Positions 56,737 to 64,000 of a stretch of 64,000 bases of DNA are shown here, piece after piece. A program made the translations under genes and the position numbers. Origin of the DNA: Dactylis glomerata (taxonomy: Eukaryota > Streptophyta > Magnoliopsida > Poales > Poaceae); contig QXEO01000433.1 in assembly GCA_007115705.1 (NCBI GenBank), positions 1,852,803-1,916,802 on the forward strand, read 5' to 3'. The notes beneath the pieces were generated by a model, which ran no database searches, was not told the DNA's origin, and saw nothing but the letters and a program-made list of their open reading frames with translations. Numbering within the stretch: position 1 is the first letter of the stretch; each line of letters starts with the position of its first letter.

Positions 56737-58055
56737 CTACAAATAAAATTTTCAAACATAAGCACGAAGCAATCATAACATTCATAAGAAGAAACATGCA
56801 TGCAATATGTGACTTAATCACCACAAAGACACTTAGCAAGTTCTTGGGTTGGTTCCTATATGCATGATGCCATGATCAAAATTTCAGAGTTATTTATAAA
56901 GCTTAAAATATTTTCAACACACAATTAGAACATTTAAACAAGTTGAATCTACAAAGGTAAAATAAGAGGTACTAAAAATATTCTAAACCTGCTACAGTAT
57001 AGAGGGGTTTCATTTTGATCAAAAACAACAGGAGTTACTGAAAAATAAAATTTACAACTATTTTTAATAGCCAAAAATAGAAGAACAAAGCTTGCAGTAA
57101 TATAGTGTATTAAACAGATGCAAAAATATTATTTTTTGCTGGAAATAGTTTCAACTCGTTTTTCTAAATCTAGAGACACAAAGTTTGCTAAATTTGGACC
57201 AGTAGAACTAAAGATATGAAATTTACAAGTTTAAAACATATAAAGAAATTTTAAAATGAAAAACAGATCGGGGCTATCCAGAAACAGACACTTGGCAGCC
57301 TCTGATTCGCCGATACCGATTCGGGCTGATCGCCATTTCAGATCGTTGGATCTAGATGAGATTAAGTGGCCCAGATCTAGCGTACCGTTTCACGTAAGTG
57401 ATCTATTGTGATCCACACGATCCAGATCCAACGGTTAGGAAGAAACAGAAGAGCGTTTCCAGAGGGAGACGTCGACGGCGAGGTTCGGCGGCTCTAGGGA
57501 TCAACGGCGTGATGATTCCGGTGGTCTTCGAGCTCCGAGAAAGCGACGATGGTGTTCAGGAGGAGACGACAAAGACGATGGCGTGCAGAGATCGATCCTT
57601 TGCTTCCTGTAGATGCGAGGAGAGGTGGCTGGAAGTTAGTGGCGCGGCTGTGCTGTGCAGAGCACGGAGGAGAACGACGTGTACTAAGAGATCTGATGGG
57701 CAGCATTCTTACCAGAAGGTGTAGATCGACGAGGCGGTCATGGTAGCGAAGCAGTAAGGGTGGAGGTGATGTGTATCCCCGGCAATTCCTCGCCGGAAAA
57801 CTTCACTGTGGCAACGAGATCTGGTCGAGGATGGGCGCAGTGCTCTGAAGAAAGGAGGGGCAAAACCTTGTCAGAGGGATGCGCCAGAACATGGTAGAGA
57901 AGATGGAATAGGAGAGAGATCGAGGGAGCGGAGATGCTTACGAGAATCGGCGTCGGTGGTCGGCGGAGTCTGCAACCTCGCGAGCTTGTTTGTGAGCAGC
58001 CTGGCGGTGGTTTTGCTAGGGTTTTGGAGGGCAGATGCTTGCGGGATGGTGGTGC

Positions 58056-58063
58056 TCTTATAG
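58056..58063 (-). promoter_or_regulatory. TATA box of Tekay-type LTR 55399-58229
   Basis: GCCTATAAGAG on the minus strand, near a leader-like GC-rich stretch (58020-57400). Confidence 0.5.
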
Positions 58064-58229
58064 GCACGAGGAGGAGGCAAAATCGGAGCAGAATCGAACA
58101 GAATTAATCGGGCGAGATTTTTCTGGCTCGGGTGTTTCCCTCCGAAACTTGAGGAAGAAGAGGTGACGCATGCAGTGACGTCATTGTGGGACCCACGTGT
58201 TAGCGAGGAAATAAAGAGGGGAGCGTACC

Positions 58230-59123
58230 TGTCGAAGGATTTCATGTCGCAAGAACATGGGGTACCACATGACGAACCCAAAGATTCGAACGCAGGGGGC
58301 TGTACGTGTGAGATCTTGGATCGCAATGAAACACGGTGACGGAAGCCTCAAGACGTTAGAATGCATAGCGCATTGTAGAGAGAGACACCGAGCCTTACCC
58401 AGGTTCAGGGCCCTCGTGGTGAGGTAAAACCCCTACTTCCTGCCTTCTTGTATTACGACGCGATACCTCGCGAGGAGTACAAGGTCTTGATTGCTGAGCT
58501 CTAACTGGCCGGAGGTAGAAGAACCAACTTAGCCTAGCTAGGAGCCCGGAGATGAAGATCGGATCCCTTCTAAGGGGTGGCCTCCCCTCCTTTTATAGAG
58601 CCGAGGTCCTCCTTCCCCTTATCATCTTGGGTAAGGGGTTGCCACAAACAGCCAAGGAGAGGGGACAACTATTGTCTTGAGTCTTCGGTAGACGTAGTCT
58701 TTGTAGAGCAGTGGCGCCGGTCCACAGGAGTGGGTGGAGGAGGCTGACGTCCTCCTCTGGTGCCCTGCACCGTCCACCCTATTTTTAGGGGGGGTGGCCA
58801 ACAACCACTGTGCCGCTTTATGCAGGCACGACGAAAGCTTGTCTCCTCCCTGTCAGGGTAGCGTGCACGGTACGCAGTCTTCCGCCCTTATCTTCTTGCT
58901 CAGCACGGCAACGTACCGAGCTAACGTGGACGTGGTTCTTCCCCTCACGAGAAACAGCTCGTGAGGAGGTCTTCTAGTCCTTAGCAGTTTTAGCCATCGT
59001 TCTCCTCATGAGGGTCTTCTCCGCTGGGCTTCAGTCGTCGTTTCATCCCTGGGCCGAAGCTGGGCCATTAAAGGGGCCCAGGAGTAGGTGGACCAGGATA
59101 CCCTGGTATCCAGAACACTGACA
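58230..59123 (-). mobile_element. 3' LTR of copy B, B3-gene Tat-like family (894 bp)
   Basis: Plus-strand ends TGTCGAAGG...CAGAACACTGACA; the minus strand starts TGTCAGTGTTCTGG. Same family as 12392-13298 and 60426-61341. TATAAAAG box on the minus strand near 58597. Left flank is GTACC. Confidence 0.85.
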
Positions 59124-60425
59124 GTAGCCCCCGGGAGCCTGGCCCGCGAACGCGCCCTCTCGAGGGAGCGAAGGGTCAAGGGGCCCCAGAAGCTGCTGGG
59201 CCCTCCAACGGCACGCGTCAACGCGCACGGTCAGAGGACCATGTGAAGATGCAGAGGCCGCGGAGGCGTGGCGAGACCGCAGCTGGCGAGACGAAGCGGC
59301 GGGCGATGCAACAGTCTCCGAGGCATCAAACCGTCATGATGGCGCGTCACTTCGCTGCACAGCGCTGCGCTGATGCTCCGATTCCCGCGCTGATATTTGA
59401 TGCTTCGACACTGGCCGCACCCTTTAAATGCAGCCTCCTCGACACCCTCGGCACTTCACCCACTTCTCCCAGTACTACTTCTTCCTCTGGCACTTCTCCG
59501 AGCAATGGACCTTTCTGCCTCCTCCGCCGCCGCCGGATCCACGAGCTCGGGGGCTAAACGCCGCGGGCACCCTCCGGGCAGCCGGAACAAGCCGAAGGTT
59601 CCCGCCCGGTGGGCACCCGGCGCCGGAGGTCCCTTGCGCATTGGAGCGCCGCCACACAGCGCGGCGAACCGCGCCGCCCTAGGGACCTCCATCGCCTTGA
59701 CCCTTCGGGGTCCCGCACCAGGAGGTGCTATGAGCATGCCTGACAATGGCTCCCCGCCCCACGGGGAGCATTGATCAGGCGCTCCGGGAGGTGGAGGCTG
59801 CCCTGGGCCCCCTTCCCCCGGCCGCGGATGATCCGGGGCCACAGGAGGTGGCCCCTCCCGTGACCGTAGTAGTGGCGACTCCCTGCCGCTTGGTGGCGGA
59901 GATGCTGGGACCCCTCATTGTGCCGGGGTCCCGCTTCCTAGAGCTCCTTGTCATCGTCGAGGCTTGGAGCTTCATCTCCCGCCGGCTGCCCGATGCAGTT
60001 CGGAGGGTGATCTACGCCCCCGGATCCTCCTCTGGAGAGGTTGTGCTAGTGGAGCAGAGCAGGCCAGAGCTCCTCTGGCCTATTGACATCATCCTTGGAT
60101 TGGGCGGCATTGCCGCTTTCTCTGGGCATTGGAGGGCATTCGCCCTGAGCCACCGTCTCCGCGTCGGCGACCACCTCGTCTTCTGCTTCAAGCTGGGGAT
60201 GCTGGAGGCCTCGGTGCGGATTTTTGCCACCACCAGCGTCCGCCGCACCTTCCCCCAGCCTGCGGTGGAGTAAAGGGGCGGCCTTGCTGCGGAGGTCTTC
60301 TGGGGAGGAGAGCTAGTCTCCTCCCTCCTTTTGCGATGTAGCTTCCGCTGGCGGGGTATGCCCCGCCGTGCCTCTGTTCCTCCCCCCGCTAGGGGTTATT
60401 TAATGAAGTTGTCCTATTAGGTGTC
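59124..60425 (-). mobile_element. Internal 3' region of copy B
   Basis: The region between LTR and pol, containing the antisense gene. It stops at 60425, where the LTR of copy C begins, so copy C seems inserted in copy B, with GTGTC (60421-60425) as the likely target duplication. The rest of copy B would lie beyond the right edge of the window. Confidence 0.75.
59505..60273 (+). pseudogene. Antisense AT-hook / B3-like gene, copy B (one frameshift)
   Basis: The ATG at 59505 gives MDLSASSAAAGSTSSGAKRRGHPPGSRNKPK, an AT-hook of the RGRPPGS type with Arg changed to His. The first frame runs to 59774. A one-base shift near 59745-59755 moves it to the second frame (TGSIDQALREVEAALGPLPPAA), open to TAA 60271-60273. 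The B3-like part reads FLELLVIVEAWSF, RRLPDAVRRVIYAPG, WPIDIILGLGGIAAFSGHWRAFAL, RLRVGDHLVFCFKLG and LEASVRIF. Besides the shift there is no stop. A TTTAAATG box lies about 75 bp upstream (59423). The predicted role is DNA binding, from fold similarity only. Confidence 0.72.
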
Positions 60426-61341
60426 TGTCGATGGATTTCGTGTCGCAAGAAAACGGGGTACCACGCGACGGACCCAAGGATTCGAACGCAGGGGGCTGAA
60501 CGTGTGAGATCTTGGATCGCAACGAAACACGGTGACGGAAGCCTCGATTGTCGAACGCGCTACGCACTGCAGAGAGGGAGACCGAGCTTTACCCAGGTTC
60601 AGGGCCCTTGTGGTGAGGTAAAACCCCTACTTCCTGCCTTCTTGTATTGCGACGCGACACCTCGCGAGGAGTACAAGGCCTTGGTTACAAAGCTCTAGCT
60701 GGCCAGAGGTTGAAGAACCTGCGTGCCCAGCTAGCAGCTTGAAGAAGATGAAGACTCAACCAGATCTCTCCTCTAAGGGGTGGCCTCCCCCTCCTTTTAT
60801 AGCGCCAAGGTCCTTCTCCCCCTTATCTTCTTGGGGAAGGGGTTGCCACACACGGCCAAGGAGGGAGGACAGCTGTAGACTATGCTCTTCTGTAGACTTG
60901 GTCTTCGTAGGGTAGCGGCGCCGGTCCACAGGAGTGGGTGGAGGAAGCTGACGTCCTCCTCTGGCGCCCTGCACCGTCCACGCTATATTTAGGGGGGTGG
61001 CCAACTGCCACTGTGCCGCTTTGGGCAGGCACAGCGAAAGTTGGTCTCCTCCCTGTCGGGGGTAGCGTGGGCGGTACGCGGTCTTCTGCCCGTTGTCTTC
61101 TTGCTCCGCACGGAAACGTGCTAGGCTGACGTGGGCGTACCTCCTCTCCTCACCAGCAGGGGCTCGTGAGGAGGTCTTCTGGTCCTTAGCGGTTTCTGTC
61201 GTCGTTCTCCTCACGAGGCGCCTCCTCGTGAGGGTCTTCTCCGTAGCGAAGATTATTGATTCTCCCCTGGGCTGAAGATGGGCCGATGACGGGGCCCAGG
61301 AGCAGGTGAACCGGGATACCCCGGTATCCAGAACACCGACA
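60426..61341 (-). mobile_element. 3' LTR of copy C (916 bp)
   Basis: Plus-strand TGTCGATGG...CCAGAACACCGACA; TATAAAAG on the minus strand at 60801-60794. The start and end match copy A (12392-13298). Confidence 0.88.
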
Positions 61342-61646
61342 GTAGCCCCCGGGAGCCCAGCCCACGACGCGCCCTCTTGAGGAAGCGAAGGGTCGGGGGC
61401 CCCCGAAGCTGCTGGGCCCTCCAACGGCACGCGTCAACCGCGTGGTCAGAGGTCCATGTGAAGATGCAGCGAAGATCGGAGACTGCGGACACGTGTCGTG
61501 GCCGCACCTGGCGAGACGAAACGGCGGCGACGCTACAGTCTCCGAGGCGTCACCCATCATAATGATGCGTCGCTTGACTGCAGAGCGCTGCGCCAACGCT
61601 TCGATTCCCGCGCTGGGATTTGACGCATCGACGCCGAACGCTCCCC

Positions 61647-61653
61647 TTAAATA
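61647..61653 (+). promoter_or_regulatory. TATA-like box of the intact antisense gene
   Basis: TTAAATA, 73 bp upstream of the ATG at 61726. It is conserved in position in copies A and B. The stretch between it and the ATG is pyrimidine-rich (CCTCCTTCCTCC), as in many plant 5' leaders. Confidence 0.5.
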
Positions 61654-61725
61654 GGTCCTCCTCGAGACCTTCGGCACTTCACCTCCTTCCTCCAGTGCCA
61701 CTTCTGCTTCTTTTTCCCTGAGAGC

Positions 61726-62490
61726 ATGGACCCCTCCAACTCCGCCGCCGCCGCCGGTCCAAGCTCTGGGGCGAAGCGCCGTGGGCGCCCCCCGGGCAGT
61801 GGGAGCAGAGCGAAAATCCCAGCCCAGTGGACGCCCGGCGCCGGGGGTCCCCTCCGCATCAGTGCGCCGAGGCAGGGCGAGGCGATTCGCGCCGCCTCGG
61901 GGACCTCCGGCGCACTGGCCCTCAGGGGCCCTGCGCGTGGCGGCGCCCTGAACTCGCCGTCGCCGCTGGCGGCGGCGCCTGCTCCCCGCGCCTCGGGGAG
62001 CGTCGATCGGGCTCTCCGGGAGGTGGAGGCCGCCCTGGGCCCTCCTCCCGCTGCTGCAGATCCTCCGGCCCCGCCGGTGAATGGAGTGGTTGCCACTCCG
62101 CGCCACCTGGTGGCGGCGCTTCTGGGACCCCTCATCGCCCCGGGGTCCCGCTTCCTGGAGCTCCTCGTCGTCGTCGATGCCCCGGGCTTCAACTCCCTCC
62201 GGCTGCCCGACGCCATCCGGAGGGCGATTCACGCCCATGGCCCGGCCGTCGGGGAGATCGCCCTGGGGGAGCAAAGCAGGCCAGATCTCTTCTCGCCTGT
62301 GGACATCCTCTTCGGGGCGAACGGCAACGTCGTCCTCTCCGGCCGCTGGAGGCCCTTCGCCCTCGGCTGTCGCCTCCGCGTCGGCGACCGCCTCGTCTTC
62401 CGCTTCAAGCTGGGGACCCTGGAGGCTACGGTGCGGATCTTCACCGCCGACGGCGTCCGCCGCACCTACCCCCAGCTCGCGGCGCAGTGA
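61726..62490 (+). CDS. Antisense AT-hook / B3-like DNA-binding protein gene, copy C (intact, 254 aa)
   Basis: An uninterrupted frame from ATG 61726 to TGA 62490, antisense to its retrotransposon and between pol and the 3' LTR. An AT-hook (RRGRPPGS, residues 18-25) resembles those of AHL proteins. An Ala/Pro/Gly-rich linker follows (about 30-140). The C-terminal 110 residues resemble a plant B3 domain: FLELLVVVDAPGFNSLRLPDAIRRAI, then VDILFGANGNVVLSGRWRPFAL, RLRVGDRLVFRFKL and EATVRIFTADGVRR, matching the B3 order strand, LP-x-F helix, W/F turn and L-x-x-GD-x-(V/L)-x-F. Known B3 proteins bind DNA as transcription factors. That this one does so, and acts in the nucleus, is inference. The gene has its own TATA-like box. 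GC content is high, unlike the surrounding LTRs. Confidence 0.72.
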   Translation: MDPSNSAAAAGPSSGAKRRGRPPGSGSRAKIPAQWTPGAGGPLRISAPRQGEAIRAASGTSGALALRGPARGGALNSPSPLAAAPAPRASGSVDRALREVEAALGPPPAAADPPAPPVNGVVATPRHLVAALLGPLIAPGSRFLELLVVVDAPGFNSLRLPDAIRRAIHAHGPAVGEIALGEQSRPDLFSPVDILFGANGNVVLSGRWRPFALGCRLRVGDRLVFRFKLGTLEATVRIFTADGVRRTYPQLAAQ

Positions 62491-63625
62491 AGAGGAGGCC
62501 CTGGCGCGGTAGTCTTCTGGGGAGGGGAGCTAGTCTCCTCCCCTCTTTGCCTTGTAGTCCTTGCCGGCGGGGAATGCCCCGCCGTGCTTCGCTCCTTCCC
62601 CCACTGGGGGCAATTTAATGAAATCCTTTTGTTGATCATCTTGCTGTCCTTCACTGTCCTGGCCATTCGCTTGCTCGAGAGCCCTGGTGAGCTGTAGGCA
62701 TCGACGGGAAGCCTCCCTCCACCTCAGAGCTCGGGACGGGTTCGGCGTCGATGACACAGTGGACGATTCCTGAGACAAGAAGTTGAAGAAAGAGTTGGAA
62801 AAGAAAAAACCCCAAATCCCCGAAAACGGAAAAACAAGTTGGTAAAACAAACGAAAAAAGAAGGCAAATAAGATGCCCCTGTGACCGGCACAGGGACCTT
62901 CTCCGTCATGGAGGAGCGCGGCACTATCTGTGCCAGCAGCTAAGAGCAAATTGCCGTGCATGGCGATTCACGGGGCCTTCCTCGTTGTTGAGGGAAGCTG
63001 GACCCTCACGGACGTGAAAACGTCGACGCTTAAGAGAGCCCAGAGACCGTCGACACCTCACAAGGATTGCTCATGAGGTGAAGGGCCTGGCGCGGACCTC
63101 CGGATCTGCGTCTCCTTCGCAAGATTGATCGGAGCGGCCTTAGTCTTCAATAATCCTGCCACGTTAGGCCTTCCTCGGCAGAGGGAATCCTCCTGCGGAT
63201 GCTGGTGCATCGACGCGTCTTTGCTCCCTCGTGAGGGTTGCTCACGAGGGGTAGGTCCTTAGCGGGTGCCATGGGCACACCTTGGACTTTTCCTCGAAGA
63301 TTTTTTATTTTCTGGCGTACTTCGCGAGGAACTAAGCACCATGGGCATCCAGAGGTGATCATTAACGGGGCCGTCGCCCCCGACCAGAGCTCGCTCCCTT
63401 CGGGTTTTTCGGGCTTGCTGTTTTCCGAGCGAAGGCCCCAGCATAGACACCGTGCCTAGCCCCCTTCCGCGAGGAGTACAGCAGAAAATAAATGGACTTC
63501 ATGCCATTTTGATGTCATGCCGAAGCAGAGGCGCTATATTGCGCATTAACTTAATATCAGTGCTTAAGAGCAGTTTGAGCTGATACAAGTGCCGTGAAAA
63601 TGGTCTTTTTCTCCTCGTGAGGAAC
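62491..63625 (-). other. Spacer between pol and antisense gene, copy C
   Basis: Holds the 3' end of the antisense gene and the 3' end of pol. The part 62640-62890 matches 10853-11110 of copy A in reverse. Several direct repeats with CTCACGAGG/CTCGTGAGG cores occur around 63060-63260 and 63610. There is no further gene; short frames are not supported. Confidence 0.5.
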
Positions 63626-64000
63626 CTAGGGGTAGAACTTTCGCAGATGAGCTATGTTCCACGGGTTCCCCACTGGCACGCCTTCTGCGGTTTCCAGCCG
63701 TGCCGAGCCAGGCCTGGCGATGTGCGTCACCTTGAAGGGTCCTTCCCACATTGGAGACAGCTTGTGCAGGCCCTCGCGAGAGAGTATTCTCCTCAGCACC
63801 AGGTCGCCGACCTCCAGAGTTCTTGCTCGAACATGGCGGCTATGGTAGCGGCGTAGTCCTTGCTGGTACCTCGCGGCGCGGAGCGCGGCTTGGCACTGAG
63901 CTTCCTCGAGCAGGAGGAGGCGATCCTTGATGAGGTCCTCTTGGCGAATTTCGTCGAAGGCGAGCACTCTTGGCGACCCGAACTTGATGTCGGTGGGAAG
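63626..64000 (-). CDS. Integrase C-terminal end of copy C (continues beyond window)
   Basis: Minus-strand frame ending at 63626 with NPWNIAHLRKFYP, close to NPWNAAQLRRFYP of Tat element 1. It contains LPTDIKFGSPRVLAFDE, a helical AALRAARYQQGLRRYHSRHVRAR and the C-terminal domain LEVGDLVLRR...LSPMWEGPFKVTHIARPGSARLETAEG. No stop is seen up to the window edge, so this pol is not visibly broken. It places copy C in the Tat lineage and fixes its orientation as minus. Confidence 0.88.
   Translation of the reverse strand, partial: LPTDIKFGSPRVLAFDEIRQEDLIKDRLLLLEEAQCQAALRAARYQQGLRRYHSRHVRARTLEVGDLVLRRILSREGLHKLSPMWEGPFKVTHIARPGSARLETAEGVPVGNPWNIAHLRKFYP

Larger units (their letters stand above)
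55399..58229 (-). mobile_element. Tekay-type LTR inserted in Tat protease, 5' end lost
   Basis: On the minus strand its end reads CAGGTACACTACA at 55399. It is related along its length to 43820-44870 and further. It has a GCCTATAAGAG box (58063-58056), microexon (56736-56677), palindrome (55994-56005) and terminal exon (55683-55667). The start of the LTR, expected beyond 58229, is cut by the LTR at 58230. Left flank is ACCTC. Confidence 0.78.

Noticed and set aside
61186..62274. 362-codon minus-strand frame in copy C
   Set aside because: Shadow of the intact 61726-62490 gene in GC-rich sequence; the peptide has no motif and is not kept in the other copies.
1..64000. Host protein-coding gene, tRNA or rRNA
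   Set aside because: No frame outside transposon context showed a recognisable host domain; the only tRNA-like matches are the short primer-binding sites.

Overview
The window looks like intergenic DNA from a large grass genome, most likely a Pooideae grass (wheat, barley or oat group). The reasons are the Athila-type LTRs that begin TGATACGTCTCC/CAA and are followed by a TGGCGCCGTTGCC primer-binding site, Tat-lineage Ty3/gypsy elements carrying antisense genes, Tekay-type LTRs of about 3 kb, and a CRM-clade LTR. I found no host gene, tRNA or rRNA that I could support. Almost every base can be placed in, or next to, a nested LTR retrotransposon or a Helitron.

Layout. 1-10830: a Tat element on the minus strand (5' LTR 10286-10830; one continuous gag-pol frame 10272-3349 broken only by TAG codons) with two antisense, plus-strand, intron-containing genes (1-2739); its 3' LTR lies left of the window. 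10831-13298: the 3' end of a second Tat-like family on the plus strand, with an antisense AT-hook/B3-like gene (broken) and a 907-bp LTR. 13299-18317: decayed DNA ending in a Tekay-type LTR on the plus strand. 18318-19945: unassigned AT-rich DNA. 19946-33967: a gag/protease-only Athila element whose gag is split by a complete younger non-autonomous Athila element (22425-29126, TSD TGGCA). 33968-35125: LTR, PBS and gag start of a third Tat family inside the right-hand Athila LTR. 35806-52089: a Tekay element on the minus strand with truncated 3' LTR, decayed gag-pol (37928-43317) and a 5' LTR enlarged to 8.3 kb by a Helitron (45277-47026) and a 3.5-kb solo LTR (47593-51125). Its chromodomain is split by a CRM solo LTR (38036-38951). 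52126-55398: a second copy of the third Tat family (LTR, PBS, gag, protease). 55399-58229: another Tekay-type LTR. 58230-64000: two nested copies, on the minus strand, of the same family as 10831-13298. The second carries an intact 254-codon antisense AT-hook/B3-like gene, and the end of its integrase reaches the window edge.

Two features look least ordinary. First, one retrotransposon family repeatedly carries an antisense gene predicted to encode an AT-hook plus B3-like DNA-binding protein, with its own TATA-like box facing away from the 3' LTR. Second, four different Tekay-type LTRs share a spliced-gene-like arrangement: a 60-81 nt phase-1 microexon (cysteine-rich or acidic), a GC-type donor, an intron containing a 12-bp palindrome whose sequence changes while its symmetry is kept, and a short terminal exon that joins in phase and ends in a stop.

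All element and lineage assignments come from motifs and pairwise comparison within the window by eye. No database search was run, and exact percent identities were not computed.
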